64,000 nt of DNA, taken from JAIPEI01 sp964443135 (GTDB lineage: Bacteria; Desulfobacterota; DSM-4660; Desulfatiglandales; HGW-15). Shown here in pieces: positions 44,988 to 54,009 of the stretch (position 1 is the first letter of the stretch; the number at the start of each line of letters is the position of its first letter). The notes under the pieces were generated by a model, which ran no database searches, had not been told where the DNA came from, and was given only the letters and a program-made list of their open reading frames with translations. A program made the position numbers and the translations under genes. The stretch covers positions 1 to 64,000 of the forward strand of contig CAYUBQ010000018.1 in assembly GCA_964443135.1 (NCBI GenBank). The letters are read 5' to 3'.

Positions 44988-46421
44988 ATGAACCCCGGAC
45001 GCTCGACGCTCCTCTTCCTCTTCGCCGCCCTCCTCCCGGCCCTCGCCCTGTCCGGCTGCGCACCGGGCTGGCCCGCCCGGGACCGGATTTCGAGCCCGCC
45101 TTCCCGGGAGATCGCCGGTCCGTCCCCGGCAAGGATCGAGCCCGCCCGCGTGGAGGAGCGCATCCGGCGGTTGGAGGCCGTTCTCGAGGAGGAACGCCCC
45201 CTGAGCGAGTCCCGGCGCCGGGAGGCCCGAGCGCTCCTGGATGGCTACCGCCGCCTCCTGCATGCGCTTCGCTCCCCGGACACGCGGGATGGCGAGCAGG
45301 CCGCCGCCCTCCTCTTCGACCGCCTGGGGTCCCTGGAGGCACGGTACTTCGAAGCCTCGGTTACCGCGGCGGAGCCGGCGGACGCCGTCCTGTCCACCCT
45401 CTCCGACAAGCGAAAAACCATTCGAGACGCCTACCTGTCCAGGGATTACCAGGCCGTGGTCCGGGCCTGCGCCGACCTGGAGGACGCGTACGGCGCCGGC
45501 GCGCTCACGCCGGAGACGGGCCTTCTCCTGGCCGTCGCCCTGGCCGAGACGGGAAGGACCGCCGAGGCGATCCGCGTGGGGGAGCGCATCCTGCCGGAGC
45601 TGGAGGGCCGCCCGGGCCTTGTGGGGCTTCGCCGGCGCATGGTCTCCTGGCATCTGGAGGAGGGGGACCCGAGACAGGCGCGGGTGCAGCACGAAAAGCT
45701 CGTGGACGACGTGATGGAGCGGAGGCGGCTCCTCGAACAGGCCCGCAGGGCCCTGGGAGCGCCCTCCCCCGCCGCCCGCCCCGCGGACCGGCCGCGTCCG
45801 TCACAGACAACGGCCCCGCAGGAGGCCGCTCTCCCCGGCCCGCTCGCAGACCTCCTCCACAGGGTGGACGCCCTGATCCGGGAGAAAGACTACGACCAGG
45901 CGAGGCTGCTCCTCATCCGGCAGCGGATCCGTTCCCCCGAAGGGCCCGAGATCGAGGCGATCGACCGCGCCCTGGAGCGGGTGGACCGGGCCGAGGCGGA
46001 GGACCCGGCCGCCCCGCACGCCGCCGCGGCATCCCCGGGAGAGGAACCGGACCGGGGCCTGGAGACGGTCCTCAGGCGCCTGGAGGCGGAGGATTTCCAA
46101 GGGGCCCTGGACGAGCTGGACCGGATGGAGGAAGCCGGCGCGGAAACCCGGCCCGAGATCGCGGACCTCCGCGAGCAGGCCGCATCCCGGTTCATTCGGG
46201 AGAGGCGGGAGGAAGCGGCAAAGCGCTTCCTCATGGCCCGGAACGCACAGGACATCGAGGAGAAGGCCTCTCACCTCCGCAGCTCGCGCCGTATCCTGAA
46301 AGGGCTCCTGGAGCGGTTTCCCGAGGACTCTCTGGCCCCCAAGATCCGGAGCAACCTGGAGACCGTGGAGAAGGAGATGGAGCGTTTCGGCCTCTCCCCG
46401 CGGGAGGGGGGCGCCTCTTGA
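44988..46421 (+). CDS. Lipoprotein with helical/TPR-like repeats
   Basis: This 477-residue protein starts at an ATG 11 bases after the PBP stop and has a lipoprotein signal peptide ending in LALSGCAPG. The rest is helical, charged and repeat-like (EERIRRLEAVLEEERPLSES, VVRACADLEDAYGAG, LERVDRAEAEDP), with Ala/Pro-rich linkers near 260-285 and 340-360. It probably scaffolds protein contacts in the periplasm, and its place after the PBP suggests an activator of peptidoglycan synthesis, by analogy with LpoA, although no sequence likeness is claimed. It overlaps the sugar kinase start as TTGA. Confidence 0.75.
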   Translation: MNPGRSTLLFLFAALLPALALSGCAPGWPARDRISSPPSREIAGPSPARIEPARVEERIRRLEAVLEEERPLSESRRREARALLDGYRRLLHALRSPDTRDGEQAAALLFDRLGSLEARYFEASVTAAEPADAVLSTLSDKRKTIRDAYLSRDYQAVVRACADLEDAYGAGALTPETGLLLAVALAETGRTAEAIRVGERILPELEGRPGLVGLRRRMVSWHLEEGDPRQARVQHEKLVDDVMERRRLLEQARRALGAPSPAARPADRPRPSQTTAPQEAALPGPLADLLHRVDALIREKDYDQARLLLIRQRIRSPEGPEIEAIDRALERVDRAEAEDPAAPHAAAASPGEEPDRGLETVLRRLEAEDFQGALDELDRMEEAGAETRPEIADLREQAASRFIRERREEAAKRFLMARNAQDIEEKASHLRSSRRILKGLLERFPEDSLAPKIRSNLETVEKEMERFGLSPREGGAS

Positions 46422-47377
46422 GTGACGGGGGCACCCCGGCAGGCGGGGCCCTCCCCCGGGGTCGGGCCCCCGTCGACGTCGTGGGCCTCGGCCAGGCCTG
46501 CGTGGATCTCCTCGGAAAGGTCCCCGGACATCCGGAGGAGGACACCAAGACCGAGCTCCTCGAGCTCGAGATGCAGTGCGGGGGACCGGCCTCCACCGCC
46601 ATGGTGACCCTGGCCCGGCTCGGGGCCCGTGCGGCCTTCCTGGGGTCCGTGGGGGAGGACGCGTTCGGGCGGCGAATCCGCGCCGAGCTCGAGTCCGAGG
46701 GCGTCGACGTAGCCGGTCTCCAGTCCACCCCGGGCCGGACCTCGCAGCTCGCCTTCATCGCCGTGTCCCGGGGGACGGGACGCAGGACCGTTTACTGGCA
46801 CCGAGGCACCGCGCCCCCTCTCGACGCGGGGGAGGTCGACCTCTCCCGCCATGCCGGCGCGCGCATCCTGCACCTGGACGGGCTGATGATCGAGGCCTCC
46901 ATCGAGGCCGCCGTTCAGGCGCACGAGCGCCGAATGATCGTGGTCCTGGACGCCGGGACACTTCGTCCCGGATCCCTGGAGCTGATCCCCCACGTCGACG
47001 TCCTCATCGCCTCGGAACGGTTCGCCGAGCCCCTCACCGGAGGAGCCGGCGGCCCCGAGGCGGCCGTTCGCGCACTGCAGGAGCGCTGCCCCGGCCGTGT
47101 CGTGGTCACTCTCGGAGAGAAGGGGAGCCTCGCGTGCGACGGCCGGGGGTTCGTTCGCCAGCCCGCCTTCTCCGTGGAGGTCGAGGACACCACCGGCGCG
47201 GGCGACGTGTATCACGGCGCCTACGTCTACGGTCTGCTCCAGGGCTGGGACACGACCCGCTGCATGCGATTCGCCTCGGCGGCCGCGGCCATGAACTGCA
47301 CCCGGCCGGGGGCGCGGGGAGGGATCCCGGATCGGGCCGCGCTCGACGCGTTCCTCCGGCGCCGGAGCTCCGCCTGA
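46418..47377 (+). CDS. PfkB-family carbohydrate or nucleoside kinase
   Basis: This 319-residue protein starts at a TTG that overlaps the upstream stop and follows GGGAGGGGGG. It has the ribokinase-fold features VVGLGQACVDLLGKVPGHPE, ECGGPASTA-like LEMQCGGPASTAMVTLARLG, and the C-terminal signature DTTGAGDVYHGAYVYGL with the catalytic Asp. The family phosphorylates sugars or nucleosides; the substrate cannot be read. It is the last gene of the ATP-grasp, PBP and lipoprotein operon. Confidence 0.85.
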   Translation: MSDGGTPAGGALPRGRAPVDVVGLGQACVDLLGKVPGHPEEDTKTELLELEMQCGGPASTAMVTLARLGARAAFLGSVGEDAFGRRIRAELESEGVDVAGLQSTPGRTSQLAFIAVSRGTGRRTVYWHRGTAPPLDAGEVDLSRHAGARILHLDGLMIEASIEAAVQAHERRMIVVLDAGTLRPGSLELIPHVDVLIASERFAEPLTGGAGGPEAAVRALQERCPGRVVVTLGEKGSLACDGRGFVRQPAFSVEVEDTTGAGDVYHGAYVYGLLQGWDTTRCMRFASAAAAMNCTRPGARGGIPDRAALDAFLRRRSSA

Positions 47378-47886
47378 CCTCGTGCCGCATCTGCCATCAA
47401 CCCATTGATTTTACGTGGACTTCAGGCTGAGCCCTTCGGCCTTTACAATGCGTTTTCAGGACTTATTTTATGGATAAGGGAAAAAGGCTTCAAGATTTCC
47501 GGGAGAAAAGCCGATCCGTAAGGCAACAGCTGGAAAACCCGGTTCCGCCACGCGGCTTCAACAGCAAAAGAAGACCCACGGGACGGCCCGAAAGCCTCCA
47601 ACGGGTACACTGGAAAAAGGGAGCATTCGGCGGCACCGGCAAGAGACTTCTCGGTTGTGCGTGCATCTTTTCCACCGGGCATCTACAAACAACCGTCGAG
47701 CAGGTGGTCACCGGGGAAAACAACGGCATCCAGGGAAGTTGCATACAAGGCGAATGGCCCTGTAGACCGGTTCACCCATCAGCCCCACCAACAACCCCAA
47801 AAGATATCGAACCCCAATAGAAGGCCCGCGGTCCGGCTGTCGGATCGCGGGCCGACTTATTCACGGGGACCCCGGGGGGCGGCTCG
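47378..47886. other. Orphan lower-GC stretch with promoter-like and hairpin elements
   Basis: No recognised gene. TACAAT near 47447 with a weak TTCAGG 17 bases before it could start a plus-strand transcript. A 116-codon open frame (47470-47820) has no ribosome binding site and no recognisable protein features. The base composition is visibly poorer in GC than the flanking genes, so this may be a non-coding RNA, a decayed insert or leader sequence. It ends in a hairpin at 47823-47853. Confidence 0.45.
47823..47853 (-). terminator. Hairpin terminator after dinB
   Basis: GGCCCGCGGTCCG (47823-47835) and CGGATCGCGGGCC (47841-47853) pair over 13 bp with one G-U, with a 5-nt loop. On the minus strand it is followed by TTCTATT, 34 bases after the dinB stop. 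Confidence 0.7.
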
Positions 47887-49068
47887 TCACTCCTCCCTGG
47901 GCTTCACGAACCGGGCGCGGGTGATGGACTCCCTGCCGAAGCGGGACCGGATCTCGTCCATGGCCCGCTCCGCGGCGTTCCAGGCCTGGTCCTCGAGCTC
48001 GTCCCGCCGCCCGAACAGCGGCAGCTGAACCCCGCCTTCCCGCAGGGACCGGAGGTTGGACAGCCCCACGCCGATCAGTCGAAATGGCCCCGAGGCCGCC
48101 GCCCGGGCCAGCAGGACGCGGCTCTCCCCGTAGATCACCCGCGTGGAGCCGGTCGGCGCTTTCAGGGTGACGCTCCGGGCGATCCTCGCGAAGTCCGCAC
48201 GCCGGAGCTTGAGCGTCACGGTCCAGCCGGCCACGCCGGCCCCTCTCGCCCGCTCCCCGACCGTCTCGGCCTGAAGGAGGAGCGCCTGCTCGAGAACGGC
48301 CGGGTCCGATGTGTCCTCGGAGAGCGTGGTCTCGCTGCTGATGGACTTCGCATCGTGGTCCGGCACCACGGGGGTGGGATCCACGCCGTGCGCCAGCTCC
48401 TTCAGCCGCTCGGCCAGGCTTCCCACCCGGTTGTGGAGGATCTCGGAGGGAACGCGCAGGACGTCGGCCAGCACGGCCACGCCCAACCCCTCGAGCCGCT
48501 CCGCGGTCTTCTGTCCGATCCCGGGGACGGCGCGCACGGGAAGATGCCGGATCACCTCTCCCACGTCATCGGGAGCGACCACGGTGAGGCCGTCCGGCTT
48601 GTCCATGTCCGAGGCGATCTTGGCCAAAAAGCGGTTGGGTGCGATTCCCACCGAGCAGGAGAGGCGCGTTCGCTCCACGATCTGCGCCTTGATCCTTCGT
48701 CCCACCTCCGCCGGAGGTCCGCTGAGGCGCTCGAGCCCGGTCAAATCCACGTAGGCCTCGTCGATGGAGACCGGCTCCACCAGCGGTGAAACCTCCCGAA
48801 GCAGCTCCATGACCCGGCCGGACAACTCCTTGTACCGTCCCATGCGCACCGGCAGGAACACGCCGTGGGGGCAGCGCCGTTCCGCCTCGAAGAGGGGCAT
48901 GGCGGAGCGGATCCCGTACTTTCGGGCCTCGTAGCTCGCCGTGGACACCACGCCGCGCCTCGAGGTCCCGCCCACGATCACGGGCCGGCCGCGGAGCTCG
49001 GGGCGGTCGAGCTGCTCCACGGCCGCGTAGAACGCATCCATGTCCACGTGCAGGATGACGCGGATCAA
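47887..49068 (-). CDS. dinB: DNA polymerase IV (Y family)
   Basis: This 393-residue translesion polymerase starts at a TTG overlapping the upstream nuclease stop (TTGA). It has the Y-family catalytic motifs VDMDAFYAAVEQ and SIDEAYVDLT, YEARKYGIRSAMPL, and the thumb-region SCSVGIAPNRFLAKIASDM. A beta-clamp binding motif of the QLPLF type is present near residue 350 (GGVQLPLFG). It copies past damaged bases at the cost of accuracy. Its frame is open far upstream through the nuclease and peptidase genes, but that is high-GC shadow, not coding. Confidence 0.93.
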   Translation of the reverse strand: MIRVILHVDMDAFYAAVEQLDRPELRGRPVIVGGTSRRGVVSTASYEARKYGIRSAMPLFEAERRCPHGVFLPVRMGRYKELSGRVMELLREVSPLVEPVSIDEAYVDLTGLERLSGPPAEVGRRIKAQIVERTRLSCSVGIAPNRFLAKIASDMDKPDGLTVVAPDDVGEVIRHLPVRAVPGIGQKTAERLEGLGVAVLADVLRVPSEILHNRVGSLAERLKELAHGVDPTPVVPDHDAKSISSETTLSEDTSDPAVLEQALLLQAETVGERARGAGVAGWTVTLKLRRADFARIARSVTLKAPTGSTRVIYGESRVLLARAAASGPFRLIGVGLSNLRSLREGGVQLPLFGRRDELEDQAWNAAERAMDEIRSRFGRESITRARFVKPREE

Positions 49069-49814
49069 AGCGTCCGTCCCCGGAGAAGCTCCTCCATCAA
49101 CCACCGGTAGCCGGTTTCCATGAGGGGCTCGAGGTTCACGATGTCGGCCGTGTTGTACCGGATCAGCCGATCCAGGGCCGATCGGTCCCCGTTGCGGTAC
49201 TCGACCCAGAGGCGGACGGCGTCGAGGCCGCTCAGGCCGTCGACGCCCTCCTCGCGAGCCAGGCCCATCCGCCGCTCGATGACCTTGAGGCCGCCCGAGA
49301 GGCCGAGCCGCCGCAGGACGAACCGGAGATCGATGTGGGCCGGGGGCAGCGTGATACCGGGGAATGCGTGCCGGATGCAGGGAAGGTCGAAGCAGGCGCC
49401 GTTGAAGGTGACCACCACGTCGTACTCCGCCACGGCGATCTCGAAGGCCTCCAGGTTCACGCCGTTTACGAAGGTCTGTGTCCTCGCGCCGTCGTACAGG
49501 CCGATCACGGTGATCTCGTCGAACCCCTCGTATCCCCCGCTCGTCTCGATGTCGAGGTAGGCGGTGCCGGCTCGAAAGGCCTCGAAAAGACGCCAGGAGT
49601 CGCGCGCCTGAAGCCGCCTGCTGAAGTAGTCGACGTCGCCCCGGTTCTCCAGGGAGCGTTCCAGCTCGTCCCGCACGAGCCGGTCCCGCGAGACGGAGAG
49701 CAGGGGCTCCGGCCGGGCCAGGTAGTCGTGCCAGGTGCGGATGCCCCGGGCCCAGAGCGCCCGCTCGGTCTTGGGCCCGATTCCCTGGATGTGCACGAAG
49801 GTGTGTTCCAGCAC
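49065..49814 (-). CDS. Ribonuclease H-like (YprB-type) DEDD nuclease
   Basis: This 249-residue protein begins with a helix-hairpin-helix-like stretch (FVHIQGIGPKTERALWARGI), then an RNase H-like exonuclease domain with DEDD acids in YLDIETSGG, VTFNGACFDLP and IRYNTADIVNL. YprB-like proteins occur alone or fused to DNA-binding modules. Translational coupling to dinB points to DNA repair or tolerance. The start is the ATG at 49814. Polarity and substrate are not known. Confidence 0.82.
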   Translation of the reverse strand: MLEHTFVHIQGIGPKTERALWARGIRTWHDYLARPEPLLSVSRDRLVRDELERSLENRGDVDYFSRRLQARDSWRLFEAFRAGTAYLDIETSGGYEGFDEITVIGLYDGARTQTFVNGVNLEAFEIAVAEYDVVVTFNGACFDLPCIRHAFPGITLPPAHIDLRFVLRRLGLSGGLKVIERRMGLAREEGVDGLSGLDAVRLWVEYRNGDRSALDRLIRYNTADIVNLEPLMETGYRWLMEELLRGRTL

Positions 49815-49826
49815 GGCGCAGCCGGT

Positions 49827-51029
49827 TCAGGGGCCCAGGAAGCGGCCGCCTTCGTAAATCACGATCCGCTCGCCCGAGCTCAGGACGGCCGTGACCCGCT
49901 TGTCCTCCGTGTTCACCAGGTCCCAGTGAAGCGCGGAGTCGTTGAATCCGAGCTCGTCCTTGCGCTCCCGCGTGAGCGAAGCGGCGTCCCCGTCGTAGGT
50001 GTCCGAGTAGGAAGCACCCAGGGCGATGTGGCAGTTCCCGTGCTTCCCGCCGTAGTTCTCGTCGAACAGGGTGTTGGCCATGAAGCGGTTGATCCGCGAA
50101 AACCGCTTGTCCGTCAGGCTGAACTCCCCCACCCGGCAGGCGCCGGGATCCATGCGGGTCTGGTTCCGGGCGAACTCGCCGCCCTTCCGGGCCTCCACCT
50201 CCACGGCTCGTCCCTTGTGGAACTTCAACCGAACGCCCTCCACGTAGTTGCCGCTTCGAAAGGAGGCCTGGTCCGCGAAGTAGACCCCTTCCGTGCCCCG
50301 CCAGTCCGGGGACAGGAAGATCTCGAAGCTCGGGATGTTGTGCCCGGACACCCCGAGCCACCGGCGCCGCCTGCCGGGGGTGAGCCGGAGGTCCGTCCGA
50401 TCCGACTCCACGTGGAACCGCTCCGCGTCCAGGCCGTTGAGCCAGTCCTTGATGGCCACGGCCTTGCGAAATATGGCCTTCCACTCCTTGACCGGGTCCT
50501 GGGTGTTGAGGTAGCAGGCCCGGATCACCTGGGACTCGTACTGCTTCTCCGTCAACCCGGCTTGGCGTGCGAGCTCCGGGGTCGGGAACATGCACAGGGT
50601 CCACCCGAAGGCGCCCTGTTCCTCCCTGCGGTTGAGGATGTCCCGCAGATACTTCACCGCCACCGCGGTCTTGCCGATCCGCTTCGGATCGACCCCCCGC
50701 AGGTGGGTCAGGGAGTCCGGGGCGTGGAGAAAGATGCTCCCGTTCAGGTTCTCGTACAGCTCCGTGGTTCCCGGCGGGATGAACACCAGCTGCTTGTTGT
50801 TGGAGCGCTCGTAGAAGTTCCGCTCCATGACCGGGGTGAGCCCCGCGCGCATGACCGGGTTGTAGCCGCGGTCCAGGAGCCGCCTCTGGACCACCTCCGC
50901 GAGGGGCGCGGCGGCCCGCTGAAACCGCACGAGGACGATGTCCCCCTTTTGAAAACGCTCTTTCCGCGCCGTCTGCATGCCCCAGAGCAGGACATCGGCG
51001 TACCGTTCCAAGGACCGCTTTCCCAGCAT
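49827..51029 (-). CDS. M29-family aminopeptidase
   Basis: This 400-residue protein matches thermophilic-type M29 aminopeptidases such as AmpS. Metal ligands can be placed in the later half: the Glu in RGTEGVYFAD, NCHIALGASYSDTYDG, and the His and Asp of ALHWDLVN. It would trim N-terminal residues from peptides in the cytoplasm. GGAGGG lies 7 bases before the ATG at 51029, which is preferred over the ATG at 51044. Confidence 0.82.
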   Translation of the reverse strand: MLGKRSLERYADVLLWGMQTARKERFQKGDIVLVRFQRAAAPLAEVVQRRLLDRGYNPVMRAGLTPVMERNFYERSNNKQLVFIPPGTTELYENLNGSIFLHAPDSLTHLRGVDPKRIGKTAVAVKYLRDILNRREEQGAFGWTLCMFPTPELARQAGLTEKQYESQVIRACYLNTQDPVKEWKAIFRKAVAIKDWLNGLDAERFHVESDRTDLRLTPGRRRRWLGVSGHNIPSFEIFLSPDWRGTEGVYFADQASFRSGNYVEGVRLKFHKGRAVEVEARKGGEFARNQTRMDPGACRVGEFSLTDKRFSRINRFMANTLFDENYGGKHGNCHIALGASYSDTYDGDAASLTRERKDELGFNDSALHWDLVNTEDKRVTAVLSSGERIVIYEGGRFLGP

Positions 51030-51083
51030 CGAGTCTCCCTCCAACAGGCCGCGGCCCCGGGGGCCGCGGGAACGGCCGGCGCC

Positions 51084-51674
51084 TCAGAAGACCGCCGGCT
51101 TGCAGATCGTTTCCCGGACCTTCAGGTCGAAGAAGCGGAAGCTGTTGGCCGGGCGCAGCACCAGGGCCGTGTCGATCCCGCTCATGGTCCCGCCGGCGGA
51201 GATCACGTCCCGGCCGGTCCGCACCAGCCCGGCGTCCGCCGCCATGAGGGCCAGCTCCACCGCCACCTTGGTCCCGTGGCCGAACACGCGCAGGGTGTTG
51301 GCCATGATCTCGTCCACCTGGTAGGTGTCCATCTTGTTCCTCACGGCCCGGCCCACACCGCCGAAGGCGTGCTGGCCGGTGTAGACGGTCACGCCCCTCT
51401 CCTCCAGTTCCTTCCGAACCCCGTCGTCCAGCTCCTGGTGGTCCGGCTCCTTGAACCCCGTCACGTGGGTGAGCGCCGTGATGCGAAGGCTCGGGGGGAG
51501 CAGCTCCAGGGCCTCGAGTACGGTCTTGCCGCTGCACGTGGGGAGCAGCACCTGCTCGATGGACCGAGCCTGGGCGCGCCGGGCCACCGCCTCCAGGACG
51601 TGGCGCGTGTTCCTGGGACCGGCCTTTTCGAAGGAAAGGGTCCGGGTTTCATCGAAAGACGCGGATTCGCTCAT
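51084..51674 (-). CDS. Stand-alone pyruvate kinase alpha/beta (C-terminal) domain protein
   Basis: This 196-residue protein resembles the C-terminal allosteric domain of pyruvate kinase without the catalytic barrel. Typical stretches are NTRHVLEAVARRAQ, VLLPTCSGKTVLEALEL and THVTGFKEPDHQEL. Such proteins are widespread in anaerobes and are thought to bind ligands, but the function is not established. The C-terminal stretch DVISAGGTMSGIDTALVLRPAN is well conserved in the group. Confidence 0.8.
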   Translation of the reverse strand: MSESASFDETRTLSFEKAGPRNTRHVLEAVARRAQARSIEQVLLPTCSGKTVLEALELLPPSLRITALTHVTGFKEPDHQELDDGVRKELEERGVTVYTGQHAFGGVGRAVRNKMDTYQVDEIMANTLRVFGHGTKVAVELALMAADAGLVRTGRDVISAGGTMSGIDTALVLRPANSFRFFDLKVRETICKPAVF

Positions 51675-51802
51675 GGGATGCTCCTTGGGTCTCTGAGGCG
51701 GGGGTTCCCCGTTGTTTGTGCTCAGACCGTCCAGTTTTCACACATCGTGCGGGCTCGGGCAAGCCCAAATTGCGGTTTGCGCCCGGGGAACGGTCCGCCG
51801 GC

Positions 51803-51830
51803 TTGACACCCGGAACCGGGGGATTACCTT
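51803..51830 (+). promoter_or_regulatory. Sigma-70-like promoter for the MBL-fold gene
   Basis: TTGACA (51803-51808), a 16-base spacer and TACCTT (51825-51830), 36 bases before the ATG. The -35 box is perfect and the -10 box is weak. Confidence 0.5.
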
Positions 51831-51865
51831 GTCCCAAGGCCCGGGCATGGAAAGGAGGCCCCCTC

Positions 51866-52438
51866 ATGCTGCGACAGATCGCGGTCGGCGCCTTACAGGC
51901 CAACTGCTACGTGCTGGGATGCGCGAAGACCCGGGAAGGCGTCGTCATCGATCCCGGCGACGACGCCTTTCGCATCGTCCGGGAGATCTCGCGCAACGGC
52001 CTCACCGTACGCCACATCCTGCTCACCCACGGCCACGTGGACCACACCGGCGCGGCGGCCGAGCTGAAACGGATCACCGGGGCCCCGGTCTGGGCCCATC
52101 CCCTGGACGCGCCTGCGGCCGGCCCGGGGGTCGAAGGAAAGCTCGAGAACGGCCTGGTGATCCCGGTCGGCACCTATACCATCGAGGTGCTCCACACGCC
52201 GGGACACTCCCCCGGCGGGGTCTGCTTTTCGGCGCCCGGCGCCGTGTTCACCGGGGACACCCTCTTCGCCGGGTCGGTCGGCCGGACCGACTTCCCCGGG
52301 GGGAGCCACGAGCTGCTGGTGCGCGGCGTGCGGGAGAAGCTCTTCCCCCTCGGCGACCACCTCAGGGTCTACCCCGGTCACGGCCCGGCCACCACCATCG
52401 GCCGGGAACGAGCCACCAACCCTTTTTTCCGCGTCTGA
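51866..52438 (+). CDS. MBL-fold metallohydrolase (glyoxalase II-like)
   Basis: This 190-residue hydrolase starts at the ATG behind AAAGGAGG. The metal-binding motif is THGHVDHTGAA (HxHxDH), followed by LHTPGHSPGGV, FTGDTLFAGSVGRTD and YPGHGPATTIG. The layout matches short glyoxalase II-like enzymes that hydrolyse thioesters; a rhodanese or persulfide dioxygenase partner is not present. The exact substrate is open. Confidence 0.88.
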   Translation: MLRQIAVGALQANCYVLGCAKTREGVVIDPGDDAFRIVREISRNGLTVRHILLTHGHVDHTGAAAELKRITGAPVWAHPLDAPAAGPGVEGKLENGLVIPVGTYTIEVLHTPGHSPGGVCFSAPGAVFTGDTLFAGSVGRTDFPGGSHELLVRGVREKLFPLGDHLRVYPGHGPATTIGRERATNPFFRV

Positions 52439-52549
52439 TCGACGAGCAGTTCGACCCCCATCCCGCCCCGAGCACGAGCGCCCGGGCGACCGGAGACGCC
52501 TGGCCCGTTCCCAAACCGACTGGGTTCTGGTATGATCCTCGCCTGAAAG

Positions 52550-52654
52550 TTGATGGAGTCGCAATAAGCCCGAACCCTCGAGATCCGTCCCTGGGATTTC
52601 AACCGATGATATCGCCCCCAGCGGCGCGTGAGCGGGTTTTTGCGAATGCGTCAA
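52550..52654 (-). repeat. Dispersed ~105-bp repeat, copy 6 (inverted)
   Basis: Read on the minus strand it starts TGACGCATTCGCAAAAACCC and continues CGCTCACGCGCCGCTGG, ending in TTATTGCGACTCCATCA. It is the only copy in the opposite orientation and lies in the 262-base gap before the thioesterase gene. Confidence 0.85.
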
Positions 52655-52700
52655 ATCATTTCCCCCGCCCCCACCCTTTCCCAGAAAACGGAGCGTTCCC

Positions 52701-53123
52701 ATGGAGCTGACAGCCGGCCTGGAAGGCGAGAAGACCGTCCTGGTCTCGCACGAACATCTCTCGAGCGCGACGGGCAACTTCGGATCGGACGTCATGTCCA
52801 CCCACGAGGTGGTCCTGCTCATGGAGCTCGCGGCCCGCGAGGCCGTCCGGGACCGCCTTCCCGAGGGCACGATCACGGTGGGAACGCGGGTGGACGTGCG
52901 TCACGTGGCGGCCGCACTCGTGGGGGACCGGGTTCGAGCCGGGGCGCGTCTCTTGGAGGTGCAGGGGTCCAGGCTGCGCTTTCGCGTGGAGGCCAGGGAT
53001 TCCCACGGCCTTCTGGCCGAAGGGGAAAACGAACAGCGGGTGGTATCGCGGGAGAGGTTCCTGGAGCGGGTGCGCCGGAGAACCGGCACCTCTGGAGGCG
53101 AGCGCTCCAGGACGGCCCTGTGA
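52701..53123 (+). CDS. Hotdog-fold thioesterase (FlK-like)
   Basis: This 140-residue protein has the hotdog helix MSTHEVVLLMELAAREAV, and strands matching fluoroacetyl-CoA thioesterase-like proteins (VGTRVDVRHVAAALVGDRV, RLLEVQGSRLRFRVEA). It would hydrolyse a small acyl-CoA thioester, but the substrate is not known. The ATG has GGAG about 8 bases upstream. The tail after residue 120 is basic. Confidence 0.82.
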   Translation: MELTAGLEGEKTVLVSHEHLSSATGNFGSDVMSTHEVVLLMELAAREAVRDRLPEGTITVGTRVDVRHVAAALVGDRVRAGARLLEVQGSRLRFRVEARDSHGLLAEGENEQRVVSRERFLERVRRRTGTSGGERSRTAL

Positions 53124-53275
53124 CATCCCGGCATTTCCGAAACCCGCCTGTTCTGTTTTTTCCTGCGAGCATTCCCAAGAAGGACCACCTGGACCCGCGT
53201 GCAGGGCACGCCGCCGTCCCGGACCCGGCCGCTCAAATCTCATTCAAAGCTTTAATAACATCATTTATCCCCCTG

Positions 53276-53980
53276 TTACAGGGCGTTAAATATCGCATAA
53301 ACCTCTTTTGCAATGTGCACCAGCAGGGGGACGAACACCGCCGGAAGCATGTCCCCCACCTTGATCCTGGCCGCGCCCAGCATGTTGAACCCCATGCCCA
53401 CGATGAGCAGCCCGCCCACGGCCGAGATCTGGGAGATCACCTCGGGGGTCAGGAGGTGGGTCGCCAGGGAGGCGGTGACGGCGATGCCCCCCTGGTAGAG
53501 AAAGACGGGCACCGCGGAAAACAGCACGCCCACGCCCATGGTCGCGGCGAACAGGATGGACCCCAGGCCGTCCAGCACCGACTTGGCGAACAGGATGTCG
53601 TGGTTTCCCTCGAGGCCGCTCTCGAGGGCGCCCATGATCGCCAGGGAGCCGACGCAGTAGAGGAGGCTCGTGAACACGAAGGCCTTGGAGAAGCCCTCGC
53701 CCGACGAGGCGAACCGTTCCTGGAGGCGCTTGGCCAGCCCCTCCAGCCGGTCTTCGATGCCGATCACCCCCCCGATCCCGCTGCCGAAGGCCAGGCTGCA
53801 GATCATGAGGACGAACGCCTCGGTCTCCCAGGCCATCTTGAGGCCCATCACGATGATGGCGAAGGCCACGGCCTGGATCATGGTGTTCGAGTGCCTGCTC
53901 GGGATGAAGCGGCTGAAGAACAGGCCGACGAGAGCGCCGGCGACGATGGCGAGGGTGTTGACGATCGTGCCCAGAAGCAT
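53276..53980 (-). CDS. DUF554 membrane protein
   Basis: This 234-residue membrane protein has six to seven hydrophobic segments and matches DUF554 (YdfK-like), with LLGTIVNTLAIVAGALVG at the start and GGLLIVGMGFNMLGAARIKVGD near the end. Function is unknown in the family. The reading frame is open far upstream through the cyclase gene, but the ATG at 53980 is at the family N-terminus. Its last codons and the following 60 bases are unusually AT-rich. Confidence 0.82.
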   Translation of the reverse strand: MLLGTIVNTLAIVAGALVGLFFSRFIPSRHSNTMIQAVAFAIIVMGLKMAWETEAFVLMICSLAFGSGIGGVIGIEDRLEGLAKRLQERFASSGEGFSKAFVFTSLLYCVGSLAIMGALESGLEGNHDILFAKSVLDGLGSILFAATMGVGVLFSAVPVFLYQGGIAVTASLATHLLTPEVISQISAVGGLLIVGMGFNMLGAARIKVGDMLPAVFVPLLVHIAKEVYAIFNAL

Positions 53981-54009
53981 CCGCTTTCCTTCCCCACGGT
54001 GGGACGGCC

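Noticed and set aside
47470..47820. 116-residue open frame as a gene
   Set aside because: It has no ribosome binding site, no recognisable domain or leader, and is overlapped by equally open frames on the other strand.
47887..51537. Apparent 1216-residue fusion ending in Pol IV
   Set aside because: Only the Pol IV part has protein features; the upstream frame overlaps the nuclease and peptidase genes in another frame.
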